From Yoonia rosea (GTDB lineage Bacteria > Pseudomonadota > Alphaproteobacteria > Rhodobacterales > Rhodobacteraceae), in contig NZ_FTPR01000001.1 in assembly GCF_900156505.1 (NCBI RefSeq), positions 2,170,001 to 2,234,000 of the forward strand: a stretch of DNA of 64,000 bases, read 5' to 3'. The position numbers and the translations under genes are program-made. The notes under the pieces were generated by a model, which was not told where the DNA came from, ran no database searches, and saw only the letters and a list, made by a program, of their open reading frames with translations. Positions 1 through 8,525 of the stretch are shown here, piece after piece; within the stretch, counting starts at the first letter, position 1; every line of letters starts with the position of its first letter.

Positions 1-644
1 ACCCCGCCACAGTAGCGGATATGGCGCGCTGGAATGCCACTATTCTGATGCCATCACCGCAACCGCAAAACAACATCCTTGGCGTTGGGTTCCCGCCAAC
101 GTCGTTGGCGTCTTTCAACGGAATGCAAATTCGCGCCGCCGGTGGCGTGGGCCAGGCGGTCGAAGCATTGGGCGCAGTTGCATCTGTCATTCCGGCACCA
201 CAGGTCGCAGAAGCCTTGCGTGATGGCACCGTTTCAGCCGTGGCATTTGCCCCCCATGCCCATATGGCATTCGGCACACTTGATAGTGGCACGTGGTGGA
301 CAACCAACCTGAACCCCGGCACCACAAACTGTCCGGTGGTCGTGAACACCTCTGCGCTTGAACGGTTGCCGTCAGCGCACCGTGTGGCGCTCTTGTCATC
401 TGTGGGTGAGGCGATTGATTACTACGTGGATAACTATAATGGCGCGACAATGGACGCATGGGGCCCTGCCCTCGCGGAACGCGACATTGTCGAAATCACG
501 ATCAATGACGAGATCACAACGGCGATCAACCGTGAAGTTGCCGGACCTGCGGCTGCGCAATGGATTGCAGAACAATCCGCCGCAGGTTTTCCCGCACAAG
601 AACTCTACGATCTTGTGAAAGAAGTGGTTGCCGCCACAAATTGA
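1..644 (+). CDS. TRAP transporter substrate-binding protein (DctP family), 5' end missing
   Basis: This is the C-terminal two-thirds of a periplasmic binding protein of a TRAP (tripartite, sodium-driven) transporter. The reading frame is open to the left window edge (frame of position 3), so the ATG at 21 is internal and the true start lies outside. The visible part has the DctP-family look: a segment assigning an AEALRDGTV helix and a late helix starting SALERLPSAHRVAL. The ligand is unknown; the neighbouring D-amino-acid genes on the opposite strand make an amino acid or small carboxylate thinkable, but that is inference. It ends before a good terminator at 696. Membrane subunits DctQ/DctM, if present, would lie upstream of the window. 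Confidence 0.8.
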   Translation, partial: PATVADMARWNATILMPSPQPQNNILGVGFPPTSLASFNGMQIRAAGGVGQAVEALGAVASVIPAPQVAEALRDGTVSAVAFAPHAHMAFGTLDSGTWWTTNLNPGTTNCPVVVNTSALERLPSAHRVALLSSVGEAIDYYVDNYNGATMDAWGPALAERDIVEITINDEITTAINREVAGPAAAQWIAEQSAAGFPAQELYDLVKEVVAATN

Positions 645-695
645 TGCGTGACCGGTGGGATCAAAAAGACCGCCACAGCGCATAATGCAAAGATC

Positions 696-724
696 AAGAC
701 CCGGCACCTAAGTGTCGGGTCTTT
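696..724 (+). terminator. Rho-independent terminator after the TRAP binding protein gene
   Basis: A 12-bp stem (arms 696-707 and 712-723, with one G-T pair) and a 4-nt loop are followed by a short T-rich stretch. The hairpin sits about 50 bp after the stop codon. It also lies between convergent genes and may help stop the dat transcript. Confidence 0.75.
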
Positions 725-771
725 CTATCTTGCAGAGCACTCTTTCCCCGTCGTGAAAAGCAATGCGCCCT

Positions 772-1632
772 TCAGACAGCGGCCTTCCGGCTTTCTTCCA
801 GATAAATCTCGCGCAACCGGGTCGCCACAGGCCCCGGCGTTCCTGCGCCAACCGCGACACCATCCACCTCGACCACCGGCATCACAAAGGTGCTGGCGGA
901 TGTGATAAACGCCTCATCCGCGTCTTGGGCTTCGGCAATCGTAAAGCTGCGTTCCTCGACCTTCATCTGTGCCTCACGTGCAAAGCGGAGCACAGCAGCG
1001 CGCGTGATCCCATGCAGGATTTCATTGCCCAGATGCCGCGTGATGATCGTGTTGTTTTTGATAATATAGGCGTTGTTCGACGTACCTTCGGTCACGGCCC
1101 CATCCTCGACCATCCACGCATCATCGACACCGGCAGCCTTGGCCATCATCTTGCCCATCGACGGGAACAGCAGTTGCACGGTTTTGATGTCGCGGCGCGC
1201 CCAGCGCTGGTCTTCGATCGAGATGACCTTGATACCTTTTTTCGCGGCAGGGCTATTGGCAAGCCCGGGTTTGTTCTGGGTAAACAGCACCACAGTGGGT
1301 TTTGTCGTCTCGGGGTCAGGGAAGACAAAATCGCGGTCTTCAGGGGCGCCGCGGGTGATCTGCAGATAGATCATACCCTCTTCAATGCCGTTCAGGCGCA
1401 CCAACTCGCGGTGGACCTCCAAGAGATCCGGCAGAACGTCAGGGTGCGGCATATGCAGCTCGTTCAGTGACCGTTCCAACCGCTTGGCATGGCCTGCGAA
1501 ATCGATCAGCTTGCCGTCCAGCACAGAGGTGACTTCATACACCCCATCCGCCATCAGAAATCCGCGATCAAAGATCGAGACTTTTGCTTCGTTTTCCGGC
1601 AGATACGCGCCGTTGACATAGACTGTCCGCAT
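772..1632 (-). CDS. dat: D-amino acid aminotransferase (class IV PLP fold)
   Basis: Predicted PLP-dependent D-amino acid transaminase, interconverting D-amino acids and 2-oxo acids in the cytoplasm. It is a 286-residue fold-type IV protein, the usual length. It shows the RRDIK motif with the probable PLP lysine near residue 150 and the late EGTSNNAYII signature that binds the cofactor. Branched-chain aminotransferases share the fold, but the short length and the N-terminal pattern favour D-alanine/D-amino acid transaminase. A GGGG ribosome site lies 6 nt before the ATG at 1632; the ATG at 1638, which overlaps the dgcA stop as ATGA, is also possible. It is translationally coupled to dgcA, suggesting both act on D-glutamate or D-alanine. 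Confidence 0.88.
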   Translation of the reverse strand: MRTVYVNGAYLPENEAKVSIFDRGFLMADGVYEVTSVLDGKLIDFAGHAKRLERSLNELHMPHPDVLPDLLEVHRELVRLNGIEEGMIYLQITRGAPEDRDFVFPDPETTKPTVVLFTQNKPGLANSPAAKKGIKVISIEDQRWARRDIKTVQLLFPSMGKMMAKAAGVDDAWMVEDGAVTEGTSNNAYIIKNNTIITRHLGNEILHGITRAAVLRFAREAQMKVEERSFTIAEAQDADEAFITSASTFVMPVVEVDGVAVGAGTPGPVATRLREIYLEESRKAAV

Positions 1633-1634
1633 GG

Positions 1635-2594
1635 TCATCCCCAAAGTGCTGTGGCGGGCGGGTGCACGCCCAGGTGATCGAATTGCAAAGGTTCATCACG
1701 GTCTTCGGCCAATAACAGCGGCCCGTCAAGGTCGGTGAATGCCACACCCTGTGCAAGGATCGTGGCCGGTGCCATCGCAAGTGACGATCCGACCATGCAG
1801 CCAACCATCACACCGTAACCCTCGGCCTGTGCCTGCCGTTTCAGCGCCAGCGCCTCGGTCAGGCCTCCGGTTTTGTCCAGCTTGATGTTTATCATGTCAT
1901 ATTTGCCGCGCAACGCGGGCAGGCTGCCACGGTCATGACAGCTTTCATCGGCGCAAACAGGCAAGGGGCGTGCGATTTCAGCCAACATATCATCCGCATC
2001 TGCAGGCAACGGTTGTTCCACCATTTTCACACCAAGGCGGATCAGATGCGGCGCGAGATCGGCATAGACCTCCGCCGTCCAACCCTCATTAGCGTCCACG
2101 ATAATATCCGCATCCGGCGCCCCACGGCGCACCGCTTCAAGGCGTGCCATATCGTCGGGCGTACCAAGCTTGATCTTGAGCAAGGGGCGGGACGCATGTT
2201 TGACGGCTTGCCGTTGCATCGCCTCGGGCGTGTCGAGCGAGAGCGTAAAGGCAGTAATTTCTGGGGTTGGTGCGGGCAGACCCAACAGGTCCCAGACACG
2301 TTTGCCTGCACGCTTGGCCGCATGATCCCAGAACGCGCAATCAAGCGCGTTGCGCGCGGCCCCCGCTGGCAAGGCGTCGGGCAAATCGGGCCACGCACCC
2401 GTGAAACCCGCAATCTGCGCGCTCACACTCTCCAGCGTTTCGCCGTAGCGCGCATAAGGAACGCATTCACCCATGCCGCGCGCGCCATCACCTTCAACGG
2501 TAACAGTCAGGACCTGTGCCTCGGTCCGTGACCCGCGACTGATCGTAAAGACCTCGGCCAGTTGGAACACATCGCGCGTCACGCTGACTTTCAT
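1635..2594 (-). CDS. dgcA: N-acetyl-D-glutamate racemase / dipeptide epimerase-like enolase-superfamily enzyme
   Basis: Enolase-superfamily protein of 319 residues. Catalytic lysines are visible in a KIK motif at 140-142 and at K238; metal ligands are D167, E193 and D216. The closest recognised relatives are L-Ala-D/L-Glu epimerases and the N-acetyl-D-glutamate racemase DgcA. The upstream neighbour is a DUF1611 (DgcN-type) protein, which pairs with DgcA in the D-glutamate pathway described in marine bacteria, so DgcA is the preferred call. In that pathway D-Glu is N-acetylated, racemised to N-acetyl-L-Glu, and then enters the arginine or glutamate pools. GAGGG lies 4 nt before the ATG. The end overlaps dat by an ATGA-type junction. 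Confidence 0.85.
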   Translation of the reverse strand: MKVSVTRDVFQLAEVFTISRGSRTEAQVLTVTVEGDGARGMGECVPYARYGETLESVSAQIAGFTGAWPDLPDALPAGAARNALDCAFWDHAAKRAGKRVWDLLGLPAPTPEITAFTLSLDTPEAMQRQAVKHASRPLLKIKLGTPDDMARLEAVRRGAPDADIIVDANEGWTAEVYADLAPHLIRLGVKMVEQPLPADADDMLAEIARPLPVCADESCHDRGSLPALRGKYDMINIKLDKTGGLTEALALKRQAQAEGYGVMVGCMVGSSLAMAPATILAQGVAFTDLDGPLLLAEDRDEPLQFDHLGVHPPATALWG

Positions 2595-2636
2595 GATACC
2601 CTCATCATCTTGCCAAAAATACTCCCGCCGGAGGCA

Positions 2637-3638
2637 TCAAAGTTCTGCCAGCGCGTCCACCAAACGCGCAGCCCCCTGACGGTATGTATCCACGGTCGGC
2701 AGACCCATGCGTTTTTCCACTTCGGCCATATAGGCAATAGCCTCGTCCTCGGACAGGTGCTGCGTGTTGACCGACACGCCCACAATCTGACAGGCGGGGT
2801 TTGCCACGCGCGCGATGGGCAGCGCGGTGTCACGCAGGGTTTCAAGGCTGGGCAATGCGTAATCCGGTAACCCGCGCATGTGGGTGCGGGTGGGCTCATG
2901 GGCAAGCACCAAGGCATCCGGCTGGCCGCCATGGATCAGGGCCATTGTGACGCCCGAGTAGGACACATGGAACAGGCTGCCCTGCCCTTCGATATGATCC
3001 CAATGGTCAGGGTCATTGTCAGGGGTCAGATATTCAACCGCGCCCGCCATGAAATCCGCAATCACCGCATCCAGCGGCACACCACCGCCGGTAATCAGGA
3101 TGCCCGTCTGGCCTGTGGGACGGAAGGTGGATTTCATGCCGCGCTTTTGCATCTCGGCATCCATCGCAAGGCCGGTGTACATCTTGCCGACCGAACAATC
3201 GGTGCCGATCGCAAGGCAGCGCTTGCCGGTCCGCTTTTTACCATTCGCAATCGGATAGGCGACGGACGGAATACGCACATCAAAAAGCGTCCTGCCACTC
3301 ACGCGGGCAGCGGCCATCAACTCGTCCTCATCCCGCAACAGATTGTGCAGGCCTGACGCAATATCAAACCCCATGCGCAGGGCGGTCACCAAAACCTCTT
3401 TCCACGCCTTGGAGATATAGCCACCACGGTTAGCCACACCGATCACCAAAGTTTTGACACCAGCCGCTTGGGCCTCTTCCAAGGTCATATCGGGAATCCC
3501 GAGGTCGGCACCACATCCCGGCATCCGGAATTGGCCAAGGGCGTTCTCAGGACGCCAGTCCTTGATCCCTTGGGCCACTTTCGCGGCCAGTTGATCTGGG
3601 GCATCGCCGAGGAACAAAAGATAGGGGGTCTGGATCAT
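2637..3638 (-). CDS. dgcN: DUF1611 family protein, probable D-glutamate N-acetyltransferase DgcN
   Basis: A 333-residue DUF1611 protein. It has a Rossmann-like N-terminal half and a P-loop-like motif GTDCSVGK at about 145-152, followed by a conserved TFRPTGQTGILITGGGVP stretch near 170-188. DUF1611 members next to an enolase-type racemase were identified as DgcN, which acetylates D-glutamate as the first step of its breakdown. The assignment here rests on family resemblance plus the 42-bp spacing to dgcA on the same strand. It is the first gene of the dgcN-dgcA-dat operon; no dedicated regulator gene is adjacent in the window. Confidence 0.82.
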   Translation of the reverse strand: MIQTPYLLFLGDAPDQLAAKVAQGIKDWRPENALGQFRMPGCGADLGIPDMTLEEAQAAGVKTLVIGVANRGGYISKAWKEVLVTALRMGFDIASGLHNLLRDEDELMAAARVSGRTLFDVRIPSVAYPIANGKKRTGKRCLAIGTDCSVGKMYTGLAMDAEMQKRGMKSTFRPTGQTGILITGGGVPLDAVIADFMAGAVEYLTPDNDPDHWDHIEGQGSLFHVSYSGVTMALIHGGQPDALVLAHEPTRTHMRGLPDYALPSLETLRDTALPIARVANPACQIVGVSVNTQHLSEDEAIAYMAEVEKRMGLPTVDTYRQGAARLVDALAEL

Positions 3639-3822
3639 GGAAAGGCTCCGGATATCATGTGTTTCGTGTTGTGTGGAAGATATCGCGCATCACAGCGCAA
3701 TTGCATCGCTGAATGGCACGCTTGTAACGGAAATCCCGGCAATTTCTTGCGTCAAATATACTTTTCTTCGAAGAAATTACGGAGCAGTTCCGTAAGGTGG
3801 ATAGGATATCCACCGCCCCAAC

Positions 3823-3850
3823 AAAAAAGCCCGGGCGCGAACGCCCGGGC
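3823..3850 (-). terminator. Rho-independent terminator of the glnK-amtB operon
   Basis: A perfect 9-bp GC-only stem (arms 3829-3837 and 3842-3850) with a TTCG tetraloop, read on the - strand, is followed by six T (3823-3828). It lies 24 bp beyond the amtB stop. This is the strongest terminator in the window. Confidence 0.92.
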
Positions 3851-3873
3851 CGTGAAAAGCTAATGGGAGGATA

Positions 3874-5181
3874 TCAGCCTTTTGAGAAGTCAGGATAGGC
3901 TTCCATGCCCAGTTCAGACATGTCCAAACCGTTGATCTCGGCCTCTTCGGTGACACGGATACCCATGACGCCTTTGAGGATGATCCAAACGACCAGAGCA
4001 ATCACGAAGGTGAAGACACCGTAAGCGATGATACCTGTGATCTGCGCACCCCAGTTACCTGTGTAGAAGGCAACAGCCAGTGTACCCCAGATACCTGCGA
4101 AGAGGTGGACAGGGATCGCGCCGACAACGTCATCAATCTTGAACTTGTCGAGCAGTGGCACTGTGAAGACCACGATCACACCACCAACGGCACCCGTCAG
4201 AAGCGAACCGAAGAGCGATGGCGCCAGAGGCTCGGCTGTGATGGAGACCAGACCGGCCAATGCGCCGTTCAGAACCATTGTCAGGTCGACCTTCTTGTAC
4301 AGGATCTGTGTCAGGATCAGTGCAGTCACCGCACCGGCAGAAGCTGCCATGTTGGTGTTCGCAAAGATGCGGCCAACGTCTGTGATGTCGCCAACAGTAC
4401 CCGCAGCCAGCTGCGAACCACCGTTAAAGCCGAACCAACCCAGCCACAGGATGAAGGTACCCAGTGTCGCAAGAGCGAGGTTCGAACCAGGCATTGGCAC
4501 GGTTTTGCCGTCCTTGTACTTGCCCAGACGTGGGCCAAGGATCAGCGCACCAGCCAGAGCAGCCCAGCCGCCAACGGAGTGTACGATTGTGGAACCAGCG
4601 AAGTCGGAGAAGCCCAGTTCGGACAACCAGCCGCCGCCCCACTGCCAAGACCCCGAAATAGGGTACATCAGGCCAGTCAGGATCACGACGAAGATCAGGA
4701 ACGGCCACAGCTTGATACGCTCGGCCAATGCGCCGGAAACGATCGACGCAGTCGCCGCAACGAACATCAACTGGAAGAAGAAGTCGGATGCTACGGATGC
4801 GTAATCCAGTGCTGCGTCAGACGCGGAAAGGCCGACAGGCTCAAGCACTGTTGGTACAAAGTTCAGTGCGAAGTAGCCGTTGAAATCACCCGGATACATC
4901 AGGTTGAAGCCCACCAGCCAGTACATGATGGCTGCGATGGAAAAGAGTGCGATGTTCTTTGTCAGCTGCATCGCCACGTTCTTGGACCGCACCAAACCTG
5001 CCTCAAGCATGGCAAAGCCCGCTGCCATCCAGAACACAAGGAAGCCGCCCACAAGGAACAGCAATGTGGTCATGAGATACGGGCCGATTTCGTCAAAGCT
5101 CGGCGCGGCATCCTGCGCCAGCGCGAAAGTCGGAAGCAGCGTCAAGGCCGCGCCAACTGAAAGATATTTCGTCAGTTTCAT
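3874..5181 (-). CDS. amtB: Ammonium transporter AmtB
   Basis: Trimeric inner-membrane ammonium channel of 435 residues. An N-terminal signal sequence (about residues 1-22, ending FALAQ) is followed by about 11 hydrophobic helices. The paired pore histidines are seen at about H201 (TIVHSVGG) and H359 (IPVHLFAG), with the family hallmarks around WGGGWL and GFNGGSQ. I chose the ATG at 5181, which follows a GAGGGA ribosome site and starts a clear signal peptide; the longer frame to 5256 would run into glnK. GlnK, encoded 22 bp upstream, binds and closes the channel when nitrogen is plentiful. Confidence 0.96.
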   Translation of the reverse strand: MKLTKYLSVGAALTLLPTFALAQDAAPSFDEIGPYLMTTLLFLVGGFLVFWMAAGFAMLEAGLVRSKNVAMQLTKNIALFSIAAIMYWLVGFNLMYPGDFNGYFALNFVPTVLEPVGLSASDAALDYASVASDFFFQLMFVAATASIVSGALAERIKLWPFLIFVVILTGLMYPISGSWQWGGGWLSELGFSDFAGSTIVHSVGGWAALAGALILGPRLGKYKDGKTVPMPGSNLALATLGTFILWLGWFGFNGGSQLAAGTVGDITDVGRIFANTNMAASAGAVTALILTQILYKKVDLTMVLNGALAGLVSITAEPLAPSLFGSLLTGAVGGVIVVFTVPLLDKFKIDDVVGAIPVHLFAGIWGTLAVAFYTGNWGAQITGIIAYGVFTFVIALVVWIILKGVMGIRVTEEAEINGLDMSELGMEAYPDFSKG

Positions 5182-5203
5182 AGTTTTGTCCCTCGTTCCG
5201 CGA

Positions 5204-5542
5204 TCAAAGCGCGTCATCATTGGTCTCGCCGGTCCGCACGCGCAGCGCACTTTCAACGTCGAGTACGAAGATCTTGCCGTCGCCGATCTTCTCGGTCTTG
5301 GCGGTGGTTGCGATGGTAGACACGACCTGCTCGGCCATGCTGTCCTGCACGACGATCTCGAGCTTGACCTTTGGCACGAAGTTCACCGCGTATTCCGCAC
5401 CGCGGTAGATCTCAGTGTGACCGGATTGTGAGCCGAAGCCCTTGATTTCAGACACCATCATGCCGCGCACGCCAACGGTGGTCAGCGCCTCGCGGACCTC
5501 CTCCAGCTTGAACGGTTTGATTGTTGCAATGATGAGTTTCAC
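5204..5542 (-). CDS. glnK: Nitrogen regulatory protein P-II (GlnK)
   Basis: A 112-residue PII signal protein, the normal length. The T-loop carries the uridylylation tyrosine Y51 in GHTEIYRGAEY, and the C-terminal part has the KIGDGKIFV stretch of the B-loop region. It senses ATP/ADP and 2-oxoglutarate and docks on AmtB. Linkage to amtB makes GlnK a better name than GlnB. The operon is probably activated by NtrC under nitrogen limitation; candidate repeat sites lie 130-175 bp upstream. Confidence 0.96.
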   Translation of the reverse strand: MKLIIATIKPFKLEEVREALTTVGVRGMMVSEIKGFGSQSGHTEIYRGAEYAVNFVPKVKLEIVVQDSMAEQVVSTIATTAKTEKIGDGKIFVLDVESALRVRTGETNDDAL

Positions 5543-5670
5543 GTTCTTCCCCTTGCAAATACTACTGCAGGCCCAATTTCGGCAGCGCCCGCTTGCACGA
5601 AGACAAAGAGCCCGCCATCACCTCCGCGACAAGATTTTGCGCACTGCTGAACAGGGGGTTAATGTATCAC

Positions 5671-5718
5671 TTTGCACATTTTTTGCACAAATTGACCACT
5701 TCGCCTAATTTTTAGGCG
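5671..5718. promoter_or_regulatory. Candidate regulatory repeats between glnK and the PBP gene
   Basis: Two direct copies of TTTGCACA (5671-5678 and 5682-5689) are spaced one helical turn apart. They are followed by a perfect dyad, CGCCTAA-TTT-TTAGGCG (5702-5718). The cluster lies 130-175 bp before the glnK start and about 100 bp before the PBP start. Given the glnK-amtB operon, NtrC is the obvious candidate factor, but the sites do not match a consensus I can verify. I did not identify a -24/-12 element with confidence. Confidence 0.35.
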
Positions 5719-5820
5719 GCATAAAAAGGCGCATATGCCGACTCATCCGCGCTCTACATTCTCAAGCAGGCAGGCTATAGTGCGCAAAAATCAGACCCCA
5801 AGCAGTCAATCGAGCGGATC

Positions 5821-7980
5821 ATGAGCGGAAACGGCAAAAAGCGGCCCCCATTGGTGGCCGACAAACGCTACACAGCAAAACCGGCGGCCAAGAAGGCCGC
5901 AGGGCCGAGCAAGAAGCCGGCAAAACCGGCGGCACGACGCAAAGTAGCCCCCAAAAGGGCCAAGCCGCGCGGCGTGATCGGCTGGATCCTCGCGGCGTTT
6001 CGCTGGATGACCCGCCTGATATGGGCCCTCTCATGGCGGGTGGGTCTTGTGACGGGTCTGATTATCGGGGGCTTTTCGCTTTATTTCGCGTCGCAACTGC
6101 CGGATGCTTCCGAGTTGATCGACGGACGCACGCGCGGATCTGTCACGATGACCGATTTGTCAGGCAGTGTTTTCGCGTGGCGCGGCGACCAGTTTGGCGG
6201 GATGGTGACGGCAGAAACCGTCTCACCCCATCTTCACAACGCAGTCGTCGCGACAGAAGACAAACGCTTCTACCGTCACTTCGGGATTTCTCCGCGTGGC
6301 ATCGCCTCGGCGGTGCGCATCAACCTGCGCGAGGGGCGTGGGCCGCTGTCCGGTAACGGCGGTTCCACAATTACGCAGCAGACCGCCAAGCTGTTGTGCC
6401 TCGGCGTGCCATTTGATCCAAACGTCTGGGAGAGCGAGCGCGCCTATGAGGCTGACTGCCGCCAGTCATCGCTTTGGCGCAAGGCCCGCGAGGCGGTGTT
6501 CTCGGTCGGGATGGAAATCAAATATACCAAGGAAGAAATCCTCACGATCTATCTGAACCGCGCCTATCTGGGTGCGGGCAGCCGCGGGTTTGAGGCCGCA
6601 GCCCAGCGTTATTTCGGCATTTCAGCCGCCGAGGTGAACCCCGCACAGGCCGCGATGCTGGCCGGATTGCTGACCGCCCCTTCGGCCAATGCCCCCACGC
6701 GCAACCTGCAACGCGCCCAAGATCGCGCATCCGTCGTGATTGGCTTGATGGAAGAGCAGGCGTATCTGACACCGGAACAGGTCCGCGATGCCCGCCTGAA
6801 CCCTGCAACCCTTTCTGATGCGGCACGCGCCAGCTCTGGCGGGTTCTTTGCCGACTGGGTGATGGATAGCGGCCCCGAGTTCTTTACCCGCAACACAACA
6901 GAGGATGTGATTATCCGCACCACGCTTGACCAGCGTATTCAAAACGCCGCTGAAGAGGCGCTTTTGCAAGTGTTTGAAAACGATGTGAAAGAAGGGTCCG
7001 AAGCGCAGGCGGCGATTGTCGTGATGTCCGCCGATGGCGCCGTGCGCGCCATGGTAGGCGGCCGCAACATAAGTGCAACAGGCGCATTCAACCGCGCCAC
7101 ACAGGCGCTGCGGCAGACCGGATCGGCGTTCAAGCCGTTTATCTACGCTGCCGCCCTCGATCTGGGCATGTCACCTTATGACATGGTCGACGATGCACCC
7201 ACCTGCTGGCAACGCACCGGATCACCCAATTGGTGCCCGGAAAACTATGACCGCGAATTCGTGGGACCGATCAGCTTGGTTGATGCCTTGGCCACCAGCC
7301 GCAATATCCCCGCAATCGTTGTCTCCGAAGAGGTCGGGCGCGGCTTGGTCAGCAGCGTAGCGAACGGCTTTGGCGTGCAGGGTGATCTTGCCGCCGGTCC
7401 TGCGCTGGCGCTGGGTGTATCGGAAAGCACTTTGCTGGATATGACCGGTGCGTTTGCCGGCATTTTGAACGGGGGATCAGCCGTCACTCCCTACGGACTG
7501 ACAGACCTGCGGCTGATGGGCGATGACACACCGCTGATGGATGCCTCAAGTGTCGGCATCGGCGAACGCATCATCCGCCAAGAGGCCGCGCGTCAGCTGA
7601 CATGGATGATGACCAAGGTTGTCGAGCAAGGCACCGGAACACGTGCGCGCATCGACGGCTGGCAGATCGCGGGCAAGACCGGCACGACCCAGGGATCACG
7701 TGATGCATGGTTTATCGGCTTCACTGGCGATTATGTTACCGGCGTCTGGATGGGTTACGATGATAACCGGCGTCTGACCGGTGTAACGGGGGGCGGTCTG
7801 CCGGCAACAATCTGGCGCGAAACGATGCAGCGCGTTCTCAGCGACCAACAACCCACGCCCCTGCCGATGAGCATCCCGGAACGCCCCTTTGCAACAGGTG
7901 TCCTTGAAAGCCAGGGCGGCGAAGCACCGGCGCAGGATATCCTCAACCTGCTCGACAGTATTCTGACGGGCACGAACTAG
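5821..7980 (+). CDS. Class A penicillin-binding protein (bifunctional transglycosylase/transpeptidase)
   Basis: Peptidoglycan synthase of 719 residues, anchored in the inner membrane. The order is: a Lys/Ala/Pro-rich basic cytoplasmic tail (1-50), a membrane helix (about 73-90), a GT51 glycosyltransferase with E146 in ATEDKRFYRHFG and the GGSTITQQ motif (181-188), and a transpeptidase with the SxxK nucleophile S435-K438, SRN at 493-495 and KTGTT at 619-623. All key residues are present, so both activities are likely. It resembles PBP1A/1C-type enzymes of Rhodobacterales; which subclass it belongs to cannot be settled here. It is divergent from glnK. Its TAG stop shares the CTAG palindrome with the stop of the convergent gene. 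Confidence 0.92.
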   Translation: MSGNGKKRPPLVADKRYTAKPAAKKAAGPSKKPAKPAARRKVAPKRAKPRGVIGWILAAFRWMTRLIWALSWRVGLVTGLIIGGFSLYFASQLPDASELIDGRTRGSVTMTDLSGSVFAWRGDQFGGMVTAETVSPHLHNAVVATEDKRFYRHFGISPRGIASAVRINLREGRGPLSGNGGSTITQQTAKLLCLGVPFDPNVWESERAYEADCRQSSLWRKAREAVFSVGMEIKYTKEEILTIYLNRAYLGAGSRGFEAAAQRYFGISAAEVNPAQAAMLAGLLTAPSANAPTRNLQRAQDRASVVIGLMEEQAYLTPEQVRDARLNPATLSDAARASSGGFFADWVMDSGPEFFTRNTTEDVIIRTTLDQRIQNAAEEALLQVFENDVKEGSEAQAAIVVMSADGAVRAMVGGRNISATGAFNRATQALRQTGSAFKPFIYAAALDLGMSPYDMVDDAPTCWQRTGSPNWCPENYDREFVGPISLVDALATSRNIPAIVVSEEVGRGLVSSVANGFGVQGDLAAGPALALGVSESTLLDMTGAFAGILNGGSAVTPYGLTDLRLMGDDTPLMDASSVGIGERIIRQEAARQLTWMMTKVVEQGTGTRARIDGWQIAGKTGTTQGSRDAWFIGFTGDYVTGVWMGYDDNRRLTGVTGGGLPATIWRETMQRVLSDQQPTPLPMSIPERPFATGVLESQGGEAPAQDILNLLDSILTGTN

Positions 7981-8342
7981 CGGTCAGGGGCGTCACACCG
8001 GTCATAGCGGAAGGCATAGCCGCTCCAGATCATGTAGAGTCCGGTGCCTTGCGCATCGGGCATCAGCATCGCGCGCTCGGTCCATGCCTCGGCCTCGCCA
8101 GAGCACTGCATCTCGTAGATCGTGGCGTTCATATCCTCGACCTCGACAGGGTTGATCATGTGACACTCGACCTCGACCCCGTAGAAGATGTCTTCTTCGA
8201 TCTTAAGCGACCCACCATCCACACCGACAAGCGCACATTCCGCGTTCGCCGTCTGTTTATAGACGCCGTCATAGGGGTTGGCCCAAAGGGCGACAGGCAA
8301 AAACGCCAGTCCAAACAATAGATTCGCAAATGGTATTCGCAT
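7977..8342 (-). CDS. Small secreted protein of unknown function
   Basis: A 121-residue protein with a signal peptide (about 1-21, cleavage after ALWA) and cysteines at about 36, 60, 80 and 116 that could form disulfides. I do not recognise a family. The frame stays open far upstream, but the ATG at 8342 begins a textbook signal sequence and avoids overlap with the promoter region of the RidA gene. It ends head-to-head with the PBP gene, and the two TAG stops overlap within CTAG (7977-7980). Confidence 0.7.
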   Translation of the reverse strand: MRIPFANLLFGLAFLPVALWANPYDGVYKQTANAECALVGVDGGSLKIEEDIFYGVEVECHMINPVEVEDMNATIYEMQCSGEAEAWTERAMLMPDAQGTGLYMIWSGYAFRYDRCDAPDR

Positions 8343-8525
8343 AAGGGTTACACCTTTGCGCAATTCCGCCTGCTGTTTCAATCTTTGATCGTGCCCAAAG
8401 GGCAACAAGACGCACCCCCCAGTGCAGAAAGGCGACACTTCGGTTTCGCCCAGAACAGCCCAGAGTGATGATTGCGCCCCGCCGGTTTGCCCGCTAGCGT
8501 GCGCGCAAATGACAGGAGAACGACC

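Noticed and set aside
4105..5160. A 351-codon open frame on the + strand opposite amtB
   Set aside because: It is the antisense shadow of amtB; composition rich in Gln, Arg and His and no recognisable domain. amtB itself has all its landmarks.
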